Shown here in pieces: positions 25,301-37,250 of a stretch of DNA of 64,000 bases. The position numbers were made by a program, and so were the translations under genes. The stretch's first letter is position 1; every line of letters starts with the position of its first letter. Source of the stretch: Gordius sp. MW1 (taxonomy: Eukaryota; Nematomorpha; Gordioida; Gordea; Gordiidae); contig OZ038530.1 in NCBI GenBank assembly GCA_964036665.1, forward strand, positions 19,552,001-19,616,000. Direction: 5' to 3'. The notes below the pieces were generated by a model. The model did not search any database and was not told the DNA's origin. It worked only from the letters and a program-made list of their open reading frames with translations.

Positions 25301-28300
25301 TCAATGAAGTTACATCTTGTAGCCTTAGAAAGTTTAATTTGAAAAAGCTGGGATTTAATTTTACTTTTATCGGCGAGGACCATATAGTTTATGGTCGTAG
25401 CCAGGATTGGAACTAGAGGGGGGGGGCACTTATGCTTTAGGGAGGTGCAAAATAGTCATTTTTCTAAATTTAAGCCATAAACTCTAAAAAAATTTACAAA
25501 ATTCTGAATTTAGAGGGGGCAGCCACCCCCTGGCTACGCCCAGGTCATGGTTTTATATATAGATACATGTAACTTTGCAAAACTTTCTCAGTTTCATTGT
25601 ATGTGGGATGCCATTGTTTTTATGAGCAACTTAAATGTATATATTAATTGCTATGCAATTTTTGTGCGTCGTCCGTCCGTCGTCCGTCGTCCGTCCGTCG
25701 TCCGTCCGTCGTCCGTCCGTCGTCCACCAAGTTATTGGCGCCAGCCTTTTTTAAATTAAATTAATTGTTAATACCATTGATAATTCGACTTTTTGACCGT
25801 CCGCAGGCTACTGACCATTGAAAAAAATTACCATTGGCCAAATAAATCGAAATTTTTTGTTCGTTTTTGAATAGGTTACCATTGATAATTACCCTGTGCC
25901 CTCCACTACAAGGGCCTATGCCTCTACTGATATGGGTCCCTGTTAATTAAATTAATATTTTGTTCTTGTTAATACCATTGATAATATGACATTTTAGCCG
26001 TCCGCTGGCTACTGACCGATGGAAAAAATGACCATTGGCCAAAATGTGAATCGGAATTATTTTTTTCGTTTTTTTTTTGACTATTATGATTGTTCCTGTT
26101 ACTACCATTGCTATTATGACTTTTTGGCCGTCCGCTGGCTGCTGACCAATGGAATAAAATGACCATTGGCCAAAATGTGATTCGAAAATTTTTTTTTCGT
26201 TTCTTTTTGACTATTATGATTGTTCCTGTTACTACCATTGCTATTATGCCTTTTTGGCCGTCCGCTGGCTGCTGACACATGGAATAAAATGACCATTGGC
26301 CAAAATGTGATTCGAAACTTTTTTTTTCGTTTTTTTTGACTATTATGATTGTTCCTGTTACTACCATTGCTATTATGACTTTTTGGCCGTCCGCTGGCTG
26401 CTGACCAATGGAAAAAAATGACCATTGGCCAAAATGTGATTCGAAAATTTTTTTTTAGTTTTTTTTTGACTATTATGAATTTATATCCACTTTTACCGTG
26501 TCCTGGCTGATGACCAATGGAAAAAAATGACCATTGGCCAAAATGTTATTCGAAAATTTTGTTTTCGTTTTTTTGGCTATCATTGACTTATAGAGTATCT
26601 GTTGGTACTGACCAATGGAAAAAAATGACCATTGGCCAAATTTTTGATTTTTTTAAAAATTGTTCAAATTCAACAAAAACTTTCTCCCAACAATTCTGCA
26701 AAATCTTAACATTGTCATGTTTTATAATATAATGTTTGTTACACGCCTAATTTTAAATATTTTTGAATTTTGGCACATATACCCGTTTTTAAACTTATTT
26801 TTTATTCGCTTTTGATGATTTGAAACGAGGAGTTTTAAATTAGTTTAAATAATTATGTTTGTAACAAAGTTTAATTTTCATTTTATGTATCCTTAATGCA
26901 GGACTTGCGTAGGTCAATACCTGGGAGGGGCAAAGTGATTTTTTTAAATTTTAACGGGTCCCTCCAATGGAAGCCTCTAAATTCTTTCCAAGCTCGTAAG
27001 TATGCTCGCATTATGCCAATTTGATAGTTTACATATAAACCTTGAGGATTATATTTTTTATTTAATAATAATTTAATATTTCTTAATGTTAGGCACCTTT
27101 TCAAATTAAAAAAAAATATTTGTTATCCCAAAATTAATTTTGATAGGTTATTTATTAACCCTAATTAATGCCCCCCCCCCAAAAACATACTCTCGAGTAC
27201 CCGCTTCGCCCAATAACTTAATCTTACTTTAATTACTCAACCTTGGAATTTAATGGCTTTTCCGAGGGAAACGAAAAATCGTATAGAGAGCATGACTTTG
27301 TAAATTTTCAAATACTCATTTCTTTATTTCCAATAAACCATCTACAAACTTAATCATTAACAATTAATTAAATTCACAACAGGTAATTAATTGCTATTTA
27401 TTAATTGAATCTAATTTAATTTCAATAAAATAATTTGTAATTTAAACTTATTTAAGAATTCGAATCTTCTATAAAGATAATCCTTTTACGCTGTTTAGAT
27501 TAAATTCATTTAGCACTTCTAGCTTAAGCTTAGTTTTTACTGTAAATTCACAAAATTCAATATTCTTCACAAGTTCGGTCGCAGTAAACTTAAGTAAAAA
27601 TAACATTTACTTTAATCGAATATTATGTTTTTTATTAGGTAAATATCTTAAATAGATATTCGGAAGTTAACATTTCTATTAGTTGTCATATAAAAGCTGA
27701 GAATTCTATTGTAATTTAAACTTATTTAAGATTTCGAATCTTCTAGAAAGATAATCCTTTTACGCTTTTTAGATTAAATTCGTTTTTCTAGCTTAAGCTT
27801 AGTTTTTACTGTAAATTCACAAAATTCAATATTCTTCACAAGTTCGGTCGCAGTAAACTTAAGTAAAAATAACATTTACTTTAATTGAATAATATGTTTT
27901 TTATTAGGTAAATATCTTAAATAGATATTCGGAAGTTAACATTTCTATTAGTTGTCATATAAAAGCTGAGGATTCTATTGTAATTTAAACTTATTTAAGA
28001 TTTCGAATCTTCTAGAAAGATAATCCTTTTACGCTGTTTAGATTAAATTCGTTTAGCACTTCTAGCTTAAGCTTAGTTTTAACTGTAAATTCACAAAATT
28101 CAATATTCTCCACAAGTTCGGTCGCAGTAAACTTAAGTAAAAATAACATTTACTTTCATTGAATAATATGTTTTTTATTGGGTAAATATCTTAAATAGAT
28201 ATTCGGAAGTTAACATTTCTAATAGTTGTCATATAAAAGCTGAGGATTCTATTGTAATTTAAACTTATTTAAGATTTCGAATCTTCTAGAAAGATAATCC

Positions 28301-31300
28301 TTTTACGCTGTTTAAATTAAATTCGTTTAGCACTTCTAGCTTAAGCTTAGTTTTTACTGTAAATTCACAAAATTCAATATTCTTCACAAGTTCGGTCGCA
28401 GTAAACAAAATTATTTAGTTTTATATTTTAAGTAAACGAATTCTAGAAAATCCGATAAACAATTTAAATAAACGCCACCCTTATTTCGCGCATCTTGTAA
28501 TTTATAGGCAACAGTTGGCACACTATTGTTATATCATTTCAAAACCTAATTTTTAAATTCTGATAATTGCCCATTGCACAAAAAATAAGTTGTAAAGTTA
28601 GGTTTATATTTAATCCAATATTATATATTTAATCTTTAGAAATTAATTTTCAGCAATTATTCTAATAAATGAGGCCTACACCCTCGCAAAAAATTATCCC
28701 ATAACCCAATCTATAGATAAAACTATTTCATTTCCTGATATGGTTTGTTATTTATCTAGTTAGACAATACTTACCCCCCCCCCCCCCACACACATGGGTA
28801 TTTGTTATTCACACATGATGAAACGGGGGGGGGGAGGTGGTAAAGGGGGTCACATGGTGTGTTTGTGCTAAGGCGTGCGTTTTAATGGCGAAGGAAGAAA
28901 GAAAGGAAACATGTGGGGGAGTAAAGGTCCCCACATTATCGATTAATTTATTATAAAGGAGAGAGAGGGAGTGGAGGGTTAGGCTTCACGCCATAAGTCA
29001 CTGTCGTGAACGTTAATGCTATCACCCGAGCTGACATAACATTTCTGGAAAGTGCCTCCCCCCTCAATTACGCCACTGGGTTATTTATAGCTACTGTCTA
29101 AGAAGCATATACCATAAATATATTTTTTTTATTAAAATGCTTTTATTGATACATGAAATATACAAAAAACGAGAATAAAATAATATCAGACATATATAAC
29201 CGCATTATCGCCTAAAGTTATTTCGTGTTTTATTCCTTGCTGTAAAGTTCTATTCCAATTATCCCCTTCATAACTTTATCTAAAACACACTATTCTGGAT
29301 GCCCCTAAAATAACATTGTCCGGAGATGAAGAGGTCTTAACTCCGGAACCCACAGTGACGGCCGAAAATACGCGTCACTCGGCTGGCAAGGCGGAAACCG
29401 TCGAAGCCCTAACACGTAATTATTATTTGGTTTAGCAATTGAACCTCAATTAAATCATCCTCTGCACTTAATGTTATAATTCCAAATGTTATACCCATGC
29501 TTAAATGACGTCTACGCACATGGTAACTAGGATAATCTAAATTTTTTGAACACCATTTGGTTTTTGAAGAAGGGGTGGGGAGGGGTTTGATTGAAGAAAA
29601 ACTGGACGCGCTATTTCCTAAAATTACTCCATATATTAATACGCGTGCGATTTAATAGAATAATTAATAATGTCTCTTTTTAAAGTGTTTATAAAGTAAC
29701 TGAATTAAAACTTTCTTAATTTATAACAAATCAAATTTGATATTAAATATATGTAGGTTTTTTTGCAATATTGACTGTTTTATAGCCTTATATGATGTTT
29801 TTTAAGATATTATATGAAGATTATTTTTATATTCTCAAATTCATTTTATTGTAAAAATTTAAAACTATATTTAACACTTCGTTGGTTAATGGGGTCATGA
29901 GGATTCCAAGCGGTTTATAAATGTTGTACGTAATTACACTTTCATTTTTACAGTATAAAATTTATCCTAGAATATCTCTGCAAAGTTTAGCTGGTTTTTA
30001 TCAACTAGTTTTTAAGATACAGCGTGTTTTAGATGTCACCTTCCACAATATGAAACTATTTTGTTTTTTGAAGTTTTTATTATAAATCAATGCTATGCAA
30101 TTTATGGGCTCGTTTTTTGTGCGTCGTCCGTCCGTCGTCCGTCGTCCGTCCGTCGTCCGTCCGTCGTCCGTCCGTCGTCCACCAAGTTATTGGCGCCAGC
30201 CTTTTTTAAATTAAATTAATTGTTAATACCATTGATAATTCGACTTTTTGACCGTCCGCTGGCTGCTGACCAATGAAAAAAATGACCATTGGCCAAAATG
30301 TGAATCGAAATGATTTTTTTCGTTTTTTTTGACTATTATGATTGTTCCTGTTTCTACCATTGCTATTATGACTTTTTGGCCGTCCGCTGGCTGCTGACCA
30401 ATGTTATATAATAAACATAAATAAAAGTTGTTTACTTTTAATTGCTATGCAATTTAACTAGTTTTTGGGTTAGAATCCCGGAGTTTTTTTTGACTTTTAT
30501 GATTGTTCTTGTTACTATCATTGATAATAAGACTTTTTGGCCGTCCGTTGGCTGCTGACCAATGAAAAAAATGACCATTGGCCAAAATGTGAATCCGAGT
30601 TTATTTTTTCGTTTTTTTTTGACTATTATGATTGTTCCTGTTACTACCATTGCTATTATGACTTTTTGGCCGTCCGCTGGCTCCTGACCGATGGAAAAAA
30701 ATGACCATTGGCCAAAATGTGAATCGAAATTATTTTTTTCGTTTTTTTTGACTATTATGATTGTTCCTGTTCCTACCATTGCTATTATGACTTTTTGGCC
30801 GTCCGCTGGCTGCTGACCAATGGAAAAAAATGACCATTGGCCAAAATGTGATTCGAAAATTTTTTTTTCGTTTTTTTTACTCTTGTGAATTTATATCCAC
30901 TTTTACCGTGTGCTGGCTGCTGACCAATGGAAAAAAATGACCATTGGCCAAAATGTGAATCCGAGTTTATTTTTTCGTTTTTTTTGACTATTATGATTGT
31001 TCCTGTTACTACCATTGCTATTATGACTTTTTGGCCGTCCGCTGGCTCCTGACCGATGGAAAAAATGACCATTGGCCAAAATGTGATTCGAAAATTTTTT
31101 TTTTCGTTTTTTTTTGACTTATGAATTTATAACCACTTTTACCGTGTCCTGGCTGCTTACCAATGAAAAAAAATGACCATTGGCCAAATTTTATATATAA
31201 CCTAAAAATTTATTATAGATGGTCTAACAGACAGCCAACTATGTAATATATATTTTTAACCTTATAAATGCATATATATTTTTTTATTGGGTTAATATAT

Positions 31301-34300
31301 TTCATTTAATTAGATTGTGATTTCATAGAAAACCTAAAAAGTAATATTTAAAAAAATAATATAGGTATTAGATTCTAATTTACGATAAAATATATCGATA
31401 GAAACTAACACAAAATTCGAAACCTCCTTCAAAGGTATAAGCATAGCCCGTTATTTCTAATTAAATTGAATCTACTATTAAACTCAAACACGAATTGTAC
31501 TTTATTAGATGGCGCGCGTAAGTTTATATAATTAGTAAAATTTTTCTACGTGTCATAGATATTACACCGCGTGTGGCAGGGAAATGTCCGATATTTTTAA
31601 AATGAAAAGGTATTTTAGGAATCTGAAAAGGTTATTTTACCCCCGGCCGCCCTGGGCACCTACGGGTAAAGTTTCGAGCGAATCGGGCTGGTAGTTTAAG
31701 AATTTAGCCCTTTTTTAAAACTAAAAAAAAACTTTTTTTTTAATTTTTTTTTTACATTAAATTAATATTTTGTTTTTGTTAATAGTTGTGTTTTATGTTT
31801 AGAAAATCAATATATTTCGTCGGTCAGTAGCCAGCGGACGGTCAAAAAGTCATATTAATTTCATCATCTATATAAATAACATAATAACTTCTACTATTTT
31901 AAAGCCAGCATGGTATAGTGGTTATAGCGCAGGCTTGTGAACTGGAGGTGTGGGGTTCAAGTCAGGGAGGGGACAAATTTTTTTTTTTAATTTTTTTAAA
32001 TTAAATTAATATTTGTTCATGTTAATACCAATGATAATATGAATTTTTGACCGTCCGCTGGCTACTGACCAATAAAAAAATGACCATTGGCCAAATAAAT
32101 CGAAATTTTTTTTCGTTTTTGAATTGGTTAACATTGATAATTACCCTATGTCCTCCCCTACAAGGGCCTATAACTAATTAACTAATTATTTTGCATCTAA
32201 TACCCCCTATAGGCATTCTCGCCCCTTCCCACCTTTCTCGCCCATAAATTGCATAGCAAATATGCTACGTTTATACGGAGTATAGAAGAGTTCCCCCTTC
32301 CCCTCTTCCCTTCCCCTACTCCCCTTCCCTTCTCCCCCTTCCCACGAGGGCCGAAGGCCCGAGTCTATATATATATATATATTTATACCTGTGTTTGGTG
32401 AAGGCTCGCTAATGAATTTGGCCAAATGCCCAGCCTCCACCGTTCAAATATTGGGAAGTGAGAAGGCTATGTTCAGAGCCCTGAAAACGAGGCACAATAC
32501 CCCTAAATACGGTCTCTTGTATCACGCCACTTTGGTGGGACAAGCTACGCAAAAGAACAAGGGAAAGGTGAGAGCTAATGCCCCTCCTGTAGTGTTGTAA
32601 AAAACGGCTCGGTTGTGTTTGGTCGACCTTTCGTTGTAAGTCGATTAAACATCAACTGACTTAGGAGGTTTTTTGTTGGTCTGTTTATGTTTAGTCGCAA
32701 TAATAGGCCAAATGTTTTTTGGTCTGTTTATGTTTAATCGACTAAAACTAAAGGTCGACCAAACAAAACCCAGTCCTTTTTACAACACTAGCCTCCTGCA
32801 GCTGGCTTATATATTTGTGCATTGGAAGGTCGTCTTTCATTTTGTTCTTAGTTATAGCAATAATAGTTCCTTTTTTGCGTTACATGGACCTCGGGTAAGC
32901 CACAAAATGCGCTTTTTAAAAATTTTTATAATGCTATATGATTATTATATAACGAATTTTTCTTTTTGGGGTTTGGAGTTAAAATTCCACTTTTGATTGG
33001 GTTTGGTTCAAAACCTCCAAGGGTCACTCTCGGGTTAGAAATTGAAATTAAGCTTAGGGGCGGGGGTGGATAATTTGACTCTTACTAATATTATTGATGT
33101 ACTGTAAGATCAGGGCAACGAAATTGTTTAAATTATCAAATAGTTTGGTTTCTGTTTTAAAGTTTTAAAATATAATTGTACCCCGATTGGACCCTCAACG
33201 GGAGGAATTAAGCCTGAAAAATTGATATTTTTTACGAACACTAATAGAACTTTTCATACAATTATTTTAAGTCCAAAAATTTCATATTATCGAGATTTTG
33301 ACCCCCCCCCCCCCCCATTTTTCAAATTTAGCTTCAGTTTTACGTTATGGCAACTTATAAAGTCCATCTACCGAATTCGAAATAATGATTTGACTGTTTA
33401 ATCATGCTAAGTCGCGCATAAACTTTTTATGAATATACACAAAAAACATTCTATTATAAAACTAACAACAAATTTACAGATATCACGAATGTTGGCGGCT
33501 AAAGCAGCTTTGGCCACGCGATTTGATGCTTTGGGTGAAACTTCGACCCTGGAACTCGGGATGGAGCATAAAGCTAAGCTCGAGGCTAGGCTTCGTTACC
33601 TCGAACAAAATCAAGTGCCTAAAACTTATTCATTACTTAGAAATCTCTTCTTTAAATTTCTTTTTGCTAATTACATTGTGCCGCTTTATCTATTAAATTA
33701 TTACGAAATAGTTATTGCACTCGAATCTAACAGAATGATGGAATTTTAAAAATCAGCAAGATTGACTTCGTATTACATCGACAATTCTGAAATAAATTTG
33801 CAAATCAATAATGAGCGAAAAAATTGTTTCTTTTTTTTATTTAAAATCATCTAAACAAAACCACCGTTGGAGGTAGGGGTTATGTTTGTTTGCAGAAATC
33901 ATCATGCACACTTTAGTTATTTAACATTAATGTAAAATTTAAATATTCGACAAAAATTTTAACGTTGATATCGCTATGTTTTCAAGGTAAAACGAATTAG
34001 TGGCTTGGGAAAATCTATGTACAAGAGAGAAAAATACGATGGACCACAGTAAGTCAACCCACATACTAATCATTATTGGAGCAACGCATTCAGTTACACC
34101 TTTTAATTTACCGCAAATTTCTTTTCATTACCGTAGCATAATATAATATTTATTTAAAATTATATATCCTTGCGCAGGGGGGCCATTGTGTAATTGAAAA
34201 TACTTTGTATTCTCTTCTACGGTACTTATTAATTGCCCGGCACATTTATGTTTGCGTTATCGTCTTGTTTAACGAGAAGCCTCCCTGCACTAAATTCCCT

Positions 34301-36682
34301 GCTTGGCTAATAATTACAAATAAATTTGTTTAGAATTGGATGCGCCGGTATTGAACAGCATTTTAATGCTAGCGTCGGCAATATTAATTACCGCCTATTT
34401 GTATTTGTGCTTTTAAAATTTGAATTTTGAAATGTTTTATGCATTGTATAGGCATCAAATGGAGCCGTACGATATTAAAAAAGATTCCACCTTGCCCGTG
34501 AACGGGAAAAGAAAGTTTGAGCCTGAGCCAAATAGTACGACCGCGGCTAAAGTTTATAACGGAGTTTATGGGGGATCGGAGAAGAAAGCGAAAAAGATAA
34601 AGACTGAACCCATCGATTATACGCGAGAAGTTACTGACATCATTGAACAGAGCAGACTTATGGCTACTATCTCATCGAGTACTATAATTACTATAATTTT
34701 GCCCTTTTTTGTCCGTGAGATCTTAAAATAGCACAGCTCAAAGTTTTTAAAGTTATTGGTAAAACATACGGGTTTCTAGGTGGTTGAGTTTTATTAGAGT
34801 AAAAGGTAGTTATGGGTTTCTTGTAAACGTAATTTTATTATAGTTATTACAGTCGAAAGTTCTTAATCGCAAATCGGATTATCGCGAAAATCCTTTAATC
34901 GCGAAGTTAACAGCCATTTTGTTTTTTTAAACGATAATATTAACAAAAACATCGTTTATTGACAAATCGCTTAATAGTACAATATCGGATATTCACAAAC
35001 ATTTTCGAGTCCTTAAATCAATCAGATAATTATATAAAATATCGTTTTATTGCGAAGCGTAAGAAATCAATATTATTATAATGTACATATACTTTTATTT
35101 CCTTCGTTTAATCGCGAGAAAAAAAATTCAGGCTTAAGGCTTTGCAATTAAACGGTTTTGACTGTATTGTGGGGTTAAAATTAATGATACCAAAAATAAG
35201 GAGTTTTTAATTTTAAAAAAGTGAGAAAAACAACTTTTAAATTTAGCCATGTCAAAAATATTTTTTCCCCTTAAGTTGATTGTTAAAGTCGAAGCATAAG
35301 GCTGTCAATGCTAAGAATTTTCAAGCAGCGAGAGCTCTCAATTTTAGAAAATAGAAAGTTTTATTGTTGCTAGTCGTCTGTTTAAAATCTATTGATTTTT
35401 TTAAAATCGCTTTGACATATTTCAAAACTCATAAATAATGTTTTGAAAATTTGTATTAATTCACTTATTTATTTTGACAATTATTTTGAACGTTTTTACA
35501 CGTTCAACATAAGCTCTAATTTCATGATTAATATTTATTGTCTCTAAGGTGACCAAGTGGAAATTAAATCGGAGTCTAAGAAGAGCAAAAAGAGAATGAA
35601 AAAGGTGTTGGCTGGTGAAACGGACACTCAACCCTCGTCTACAGTTTCGCAAAGCGAAGGCGATACAGCTACTAGTCAGGGTGCTACTGGAGATACCAAA
35701 ACTCCCAGCATACTTAAAGGTTTTGTGTTCTCCGCAATTTATTGTATTGCTAATTTGTAAAGTGTTTAAACGTGCAGATTTCAATTTTGCTTAGGACTTT
35801 TTGCATAAAGGTCCACTAAACAGCATACCTAGTGGAAAGAAGACTTTTTGAATATAATGTTTCCGTATGATAATTTTCTTAAGAGGTGTATTACTTTTAT
35901 GATGACAATACACATCTTTAAGGGGAAAAACTTTTAACGAATTTGAGATATTGAAACGTAGAAATTTGGTTTTATATATACCTATCTCGATTTTTATGTG
36001 ACTATAAAATTAACTATGGCACACTGATGAGCTCCAATGGGAGCAAATACGTTATATGTCTGTTATTATTTTCAAGTTGCATTAAAAAAAAGAGATAGGG
36101 ATAAATTTAGCCAAATTAGTCTCTAATTTAAAGATTGCACTAGATGGCATATAATTTATAATAATTATTATTATTTGATTCGCCGTTACCACCCGTCCTA
36201 AATCGGGCCCTCTCTTCTAAATACTTATTTCAACATTACATGGAAAATGGAATTATAAAGTTTCAATTTATATCGTTTTTGACATCTGTTCTATACACTG
36301 ATTTTTTTACTTAAAATGCTTTTAATAGGTAAAAATGATTTGTTTTTATGTTTTACTTTACTTCATGCCCTCTTCTGCAGAGAGGTATTAAGATACAAAA
36401 ATACTAATCCTGATTTTTTTAACCATTTTTGTTTTATACTGCAGAAAAGGGGAAAAAGAAGAAGCAAGCTGCACCTATCAAGTAAGGATGTGTTAAACAT
36501 TTCTGTATATTTCTATTAGGCGTGACAATATAAATGGTATTAAAAAATTAAAGAAAATTATAGATATTAATTTTTATTATACAAATTTTAATATTAATTT
36601 GTTTTATGTAGGTTTGTTTTTAAAAAAATCTTTTTTATTATACAGGAAAGGAGAGTCAAGCTCAGAAGATGATAGCGATTGA
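22330..36682 (+). CDS. NOP58: NOP58, box C/D snoRNP core protein
   Basis: Sixteen phase-consistent exons: 22330-22374, 22446-22522, 22560-22612, 22698-22822, 22863-22999, 23037-23101, 23271-23405, 23623-23768, 24197-24323, 32404-32567, 33480-33614, 33987-34048, 34452-34678, 35549-35719, 36445-36481, 36646-36682. They total 1743 nt (580 residues plus TGA; human NOP58 has 529). The start [15 protein letters not shown] matches the family. In order: NOP5 N-terminal domain (about 1-65), coiled-coil/NOSIC region (about 160-215, with [13 protein letters not shown]), the snoRNA-binding Nop domain (about 250-410, with [19 protein letters not shown], the family signature [11 protein letters not shown] and [11 protein letters not shown]), then a lysine/acid-rich tail ending ESSSEDDSD. 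The protein binds box C/D snoRNAs with fibrillarin, NOP56 and SNU13 and guides rRNA 2'-O-methylation in the nucleolus. Intron 9 (24324-32403) is 8 kb of repeats and splits the conserved Nop domain; most others are 37-1900 nt. Confidence 0.97.
25391..25540. mobile_element. CATGGGCGTAGCC-family MITE in NOP58 intron 9
   Basis: ATGGTCGTAGCCAGGATTGG on the left, GGCTACGCCCA on the right, with the typical internal pattern. Flanks do not match cleanly, so the limits are approximate. Confidence 0.65.
25646..27364. repeat. 1.7-kb hairpin-tipped minisatellite element, copy 1
   Basis: Begins with the palindrome AATTGCTATGCAATT, continues with a run of CGTCCGTCCGT units, then about six tandem monomers of roughly 128 bp (each with GGCCGTCCGCTGGCTG, the inverted pair CCAATGG...CCATTGG and TTTTTTTCG), then about 700 bp of unique-looking sequence ending ATTAACAAT. 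It matches 42317-44019 almost base for base. It lies in NOP58 intron 9. The long frames inside it are monomer-repeat artefacts. Confidence 0.85.
27437..28410. repeat. Tandem satellite, period about 270 bp
   Basis: Four successive copies start with GTAATTTAAACTTATTTAAG at about 27437, 27711, 27980 and 28254 (spacing about 269-274 bp; the last is partial). Each contains TTCGAATCTTCT, a TAGCTTAAGCTTAG palindrome and GTTCGGTCGCAGTAAAC. Copies differ at a few positions per unit. Lies in NOP58 intron 9. Confidence 0.9.
29274..29435 (+). other. GC-rich island with a protein-like open frame, possible stray exon
   Basis: Within AT-rich intron 9 of NOP58, about 110 bases near 29315-29420 are markedly GC-rich and one plus frame is open for 53 codons, with the varied composition of a real protein (for example [17 protein letters not shown]). 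A GTAATT donor lies at its end; I see no good acceptor. It may be a captured exon, a retrocopy fragment or chance. Function unknown. Confidence 0.25.
30088..31200. repeat. Second cluster of the hairpin-tipped minisatellite family
   Basis: Hairpin motifs at about 30088-30102 and 30440-30454, a CGTCCGTCCGT run at 30121-30180, then about six diverged 128-bp-type monomers with CCAATGG...CCATTGGCCAAA. Less uniform than the 25.6-kb copy. A related diverged stretch continues to about 32160. In NOP58 intron 9. Confidence 0.75.
31904..31972 (+). repeat. tRNA-like sequence (His-like), probable SINE head or tRNA pseudogene
   Basis: GGTATAGTGGTTATAGCGC matches a pol III A box as in tRNA-His; TTGTGAA sits where a GTG anticodon loop would be; GGGTTCAAGTC is a B box. 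A T-run terminator follows at about 31978. The acceptor stem does not close well, so it is more likely a SINE head or pseudogene than a working tRNA. Confidence 0.5.
32199..32363. repeat. Element end with GGGCCGAAGGCCC hairpin
   Basis: Starts TAATACCCCCTATAGGCATT, carries the reverse-orientation AATTGCATAGCAAAT motif at 32247-32261, a long C/T-rich tract, and ends with the hairpin GGGCC-GAA-GGCCC at 32348-32360 followed by GAG. A second copy is at about 45438-45615. Lies just upstream of NOP58 exon 10. Confidence 0.7.
32590..32790. mobile_element. hAT MITE, TAGTGTTGTAAAAA family, in NOP58 intron 10
   Basis: 201 bp with inverted termini TAGTGTTGTAAAAA and TTTTTACAACACTA, flanked by ccctcctg and gcctcctg (7 of 8). 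Internal GGTCGACC and TTAGTCGA-type motifs are shared with the copies in the cyclin D gene. It starts 22 nt after the exon 10 donor. Confidence 0.85.
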
Positions 36683-36780
36683 TGAGCCGATGCCATATTA
36701 ATTGCTCAATGACTTTTGTTGTATATTATATGTACAAATGTACACACAAAGTTTTAAACTTTGTTACAAATGTCAACGAA

Positions 36781-36786
36781 AATAAA
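36781..36786 (+). promoter_or_regulatory. Polyadenylation signal of NOP58
   Basis: AATAAA 99 nt after the TGA stop, in the expected 3' UTR. Confidence 0.6.
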
Positions 36787-36949
36787 GTACCAATGTTAAT
36801 TACGACTACGAGTAATGTATCAATAATTTAAGAAAGTTCCATTTAACTGAGACAAAATCGAAAACCTTATTTTGGTTTTGCCTTTTTTCATGAGGCTATA
36901 AATTTTCTGTTTATAAAAGAGAATATTACAGTTTTCTCGAAGGAAATTT

Positions 36950-37250
36950 AGAGATTAGAAAAGATTTTCGGGCTGGCACCCTAACAAGATTCGAGCTTAA
37001 TGAATTTTTTTTATTCACCTTCATATTTACTTATCGTAATTCCTTATCAATAAAAATCGAGAAATTAGAAATTTTTGGAAAATATGACAAAATTACCGTT
37101 CAAATGTGATCGTCATTTCGTGCTGGGCAGCTCAATGATTCGGTTATGGTGAGGCGTACACTTAAAAGGGGCGGGCAATTTAGTTATAAAATCGGGCCGT
37201 GTTCGGGTTTGGGCAGAAATATTTAGACATATCTGAACTCTGATGAAAGT
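36950..37250. repeat. Diverged relative of the 2633-3049 element
   Basis: Shares CCTAACAAGATT, GGGCAATTTAGTTATAAA-like and GGGCAGAAATATTTA-like blocks with 2633-3049, and ends with TATCTGAACTCTG. Ends are worn and no target duplication is clear. Confidence 0.5.

Noticed and set aside
25969-26425. Overlapping long minus-strand frames with repeated GTIIIVKK and FGQWSF blocks, copied at 42624-43080 and 30438-31072
   Set aside because: They arise from the ~128-bp tandem monomers being nearly a multiple of three; no start context, no homology and frames switch between monomers.
27437-28410. Possible CRISPR-like array
   Set aside because: The copies abut as a ~270-bp tandem satellite with no unique spacers, in an animal intron.
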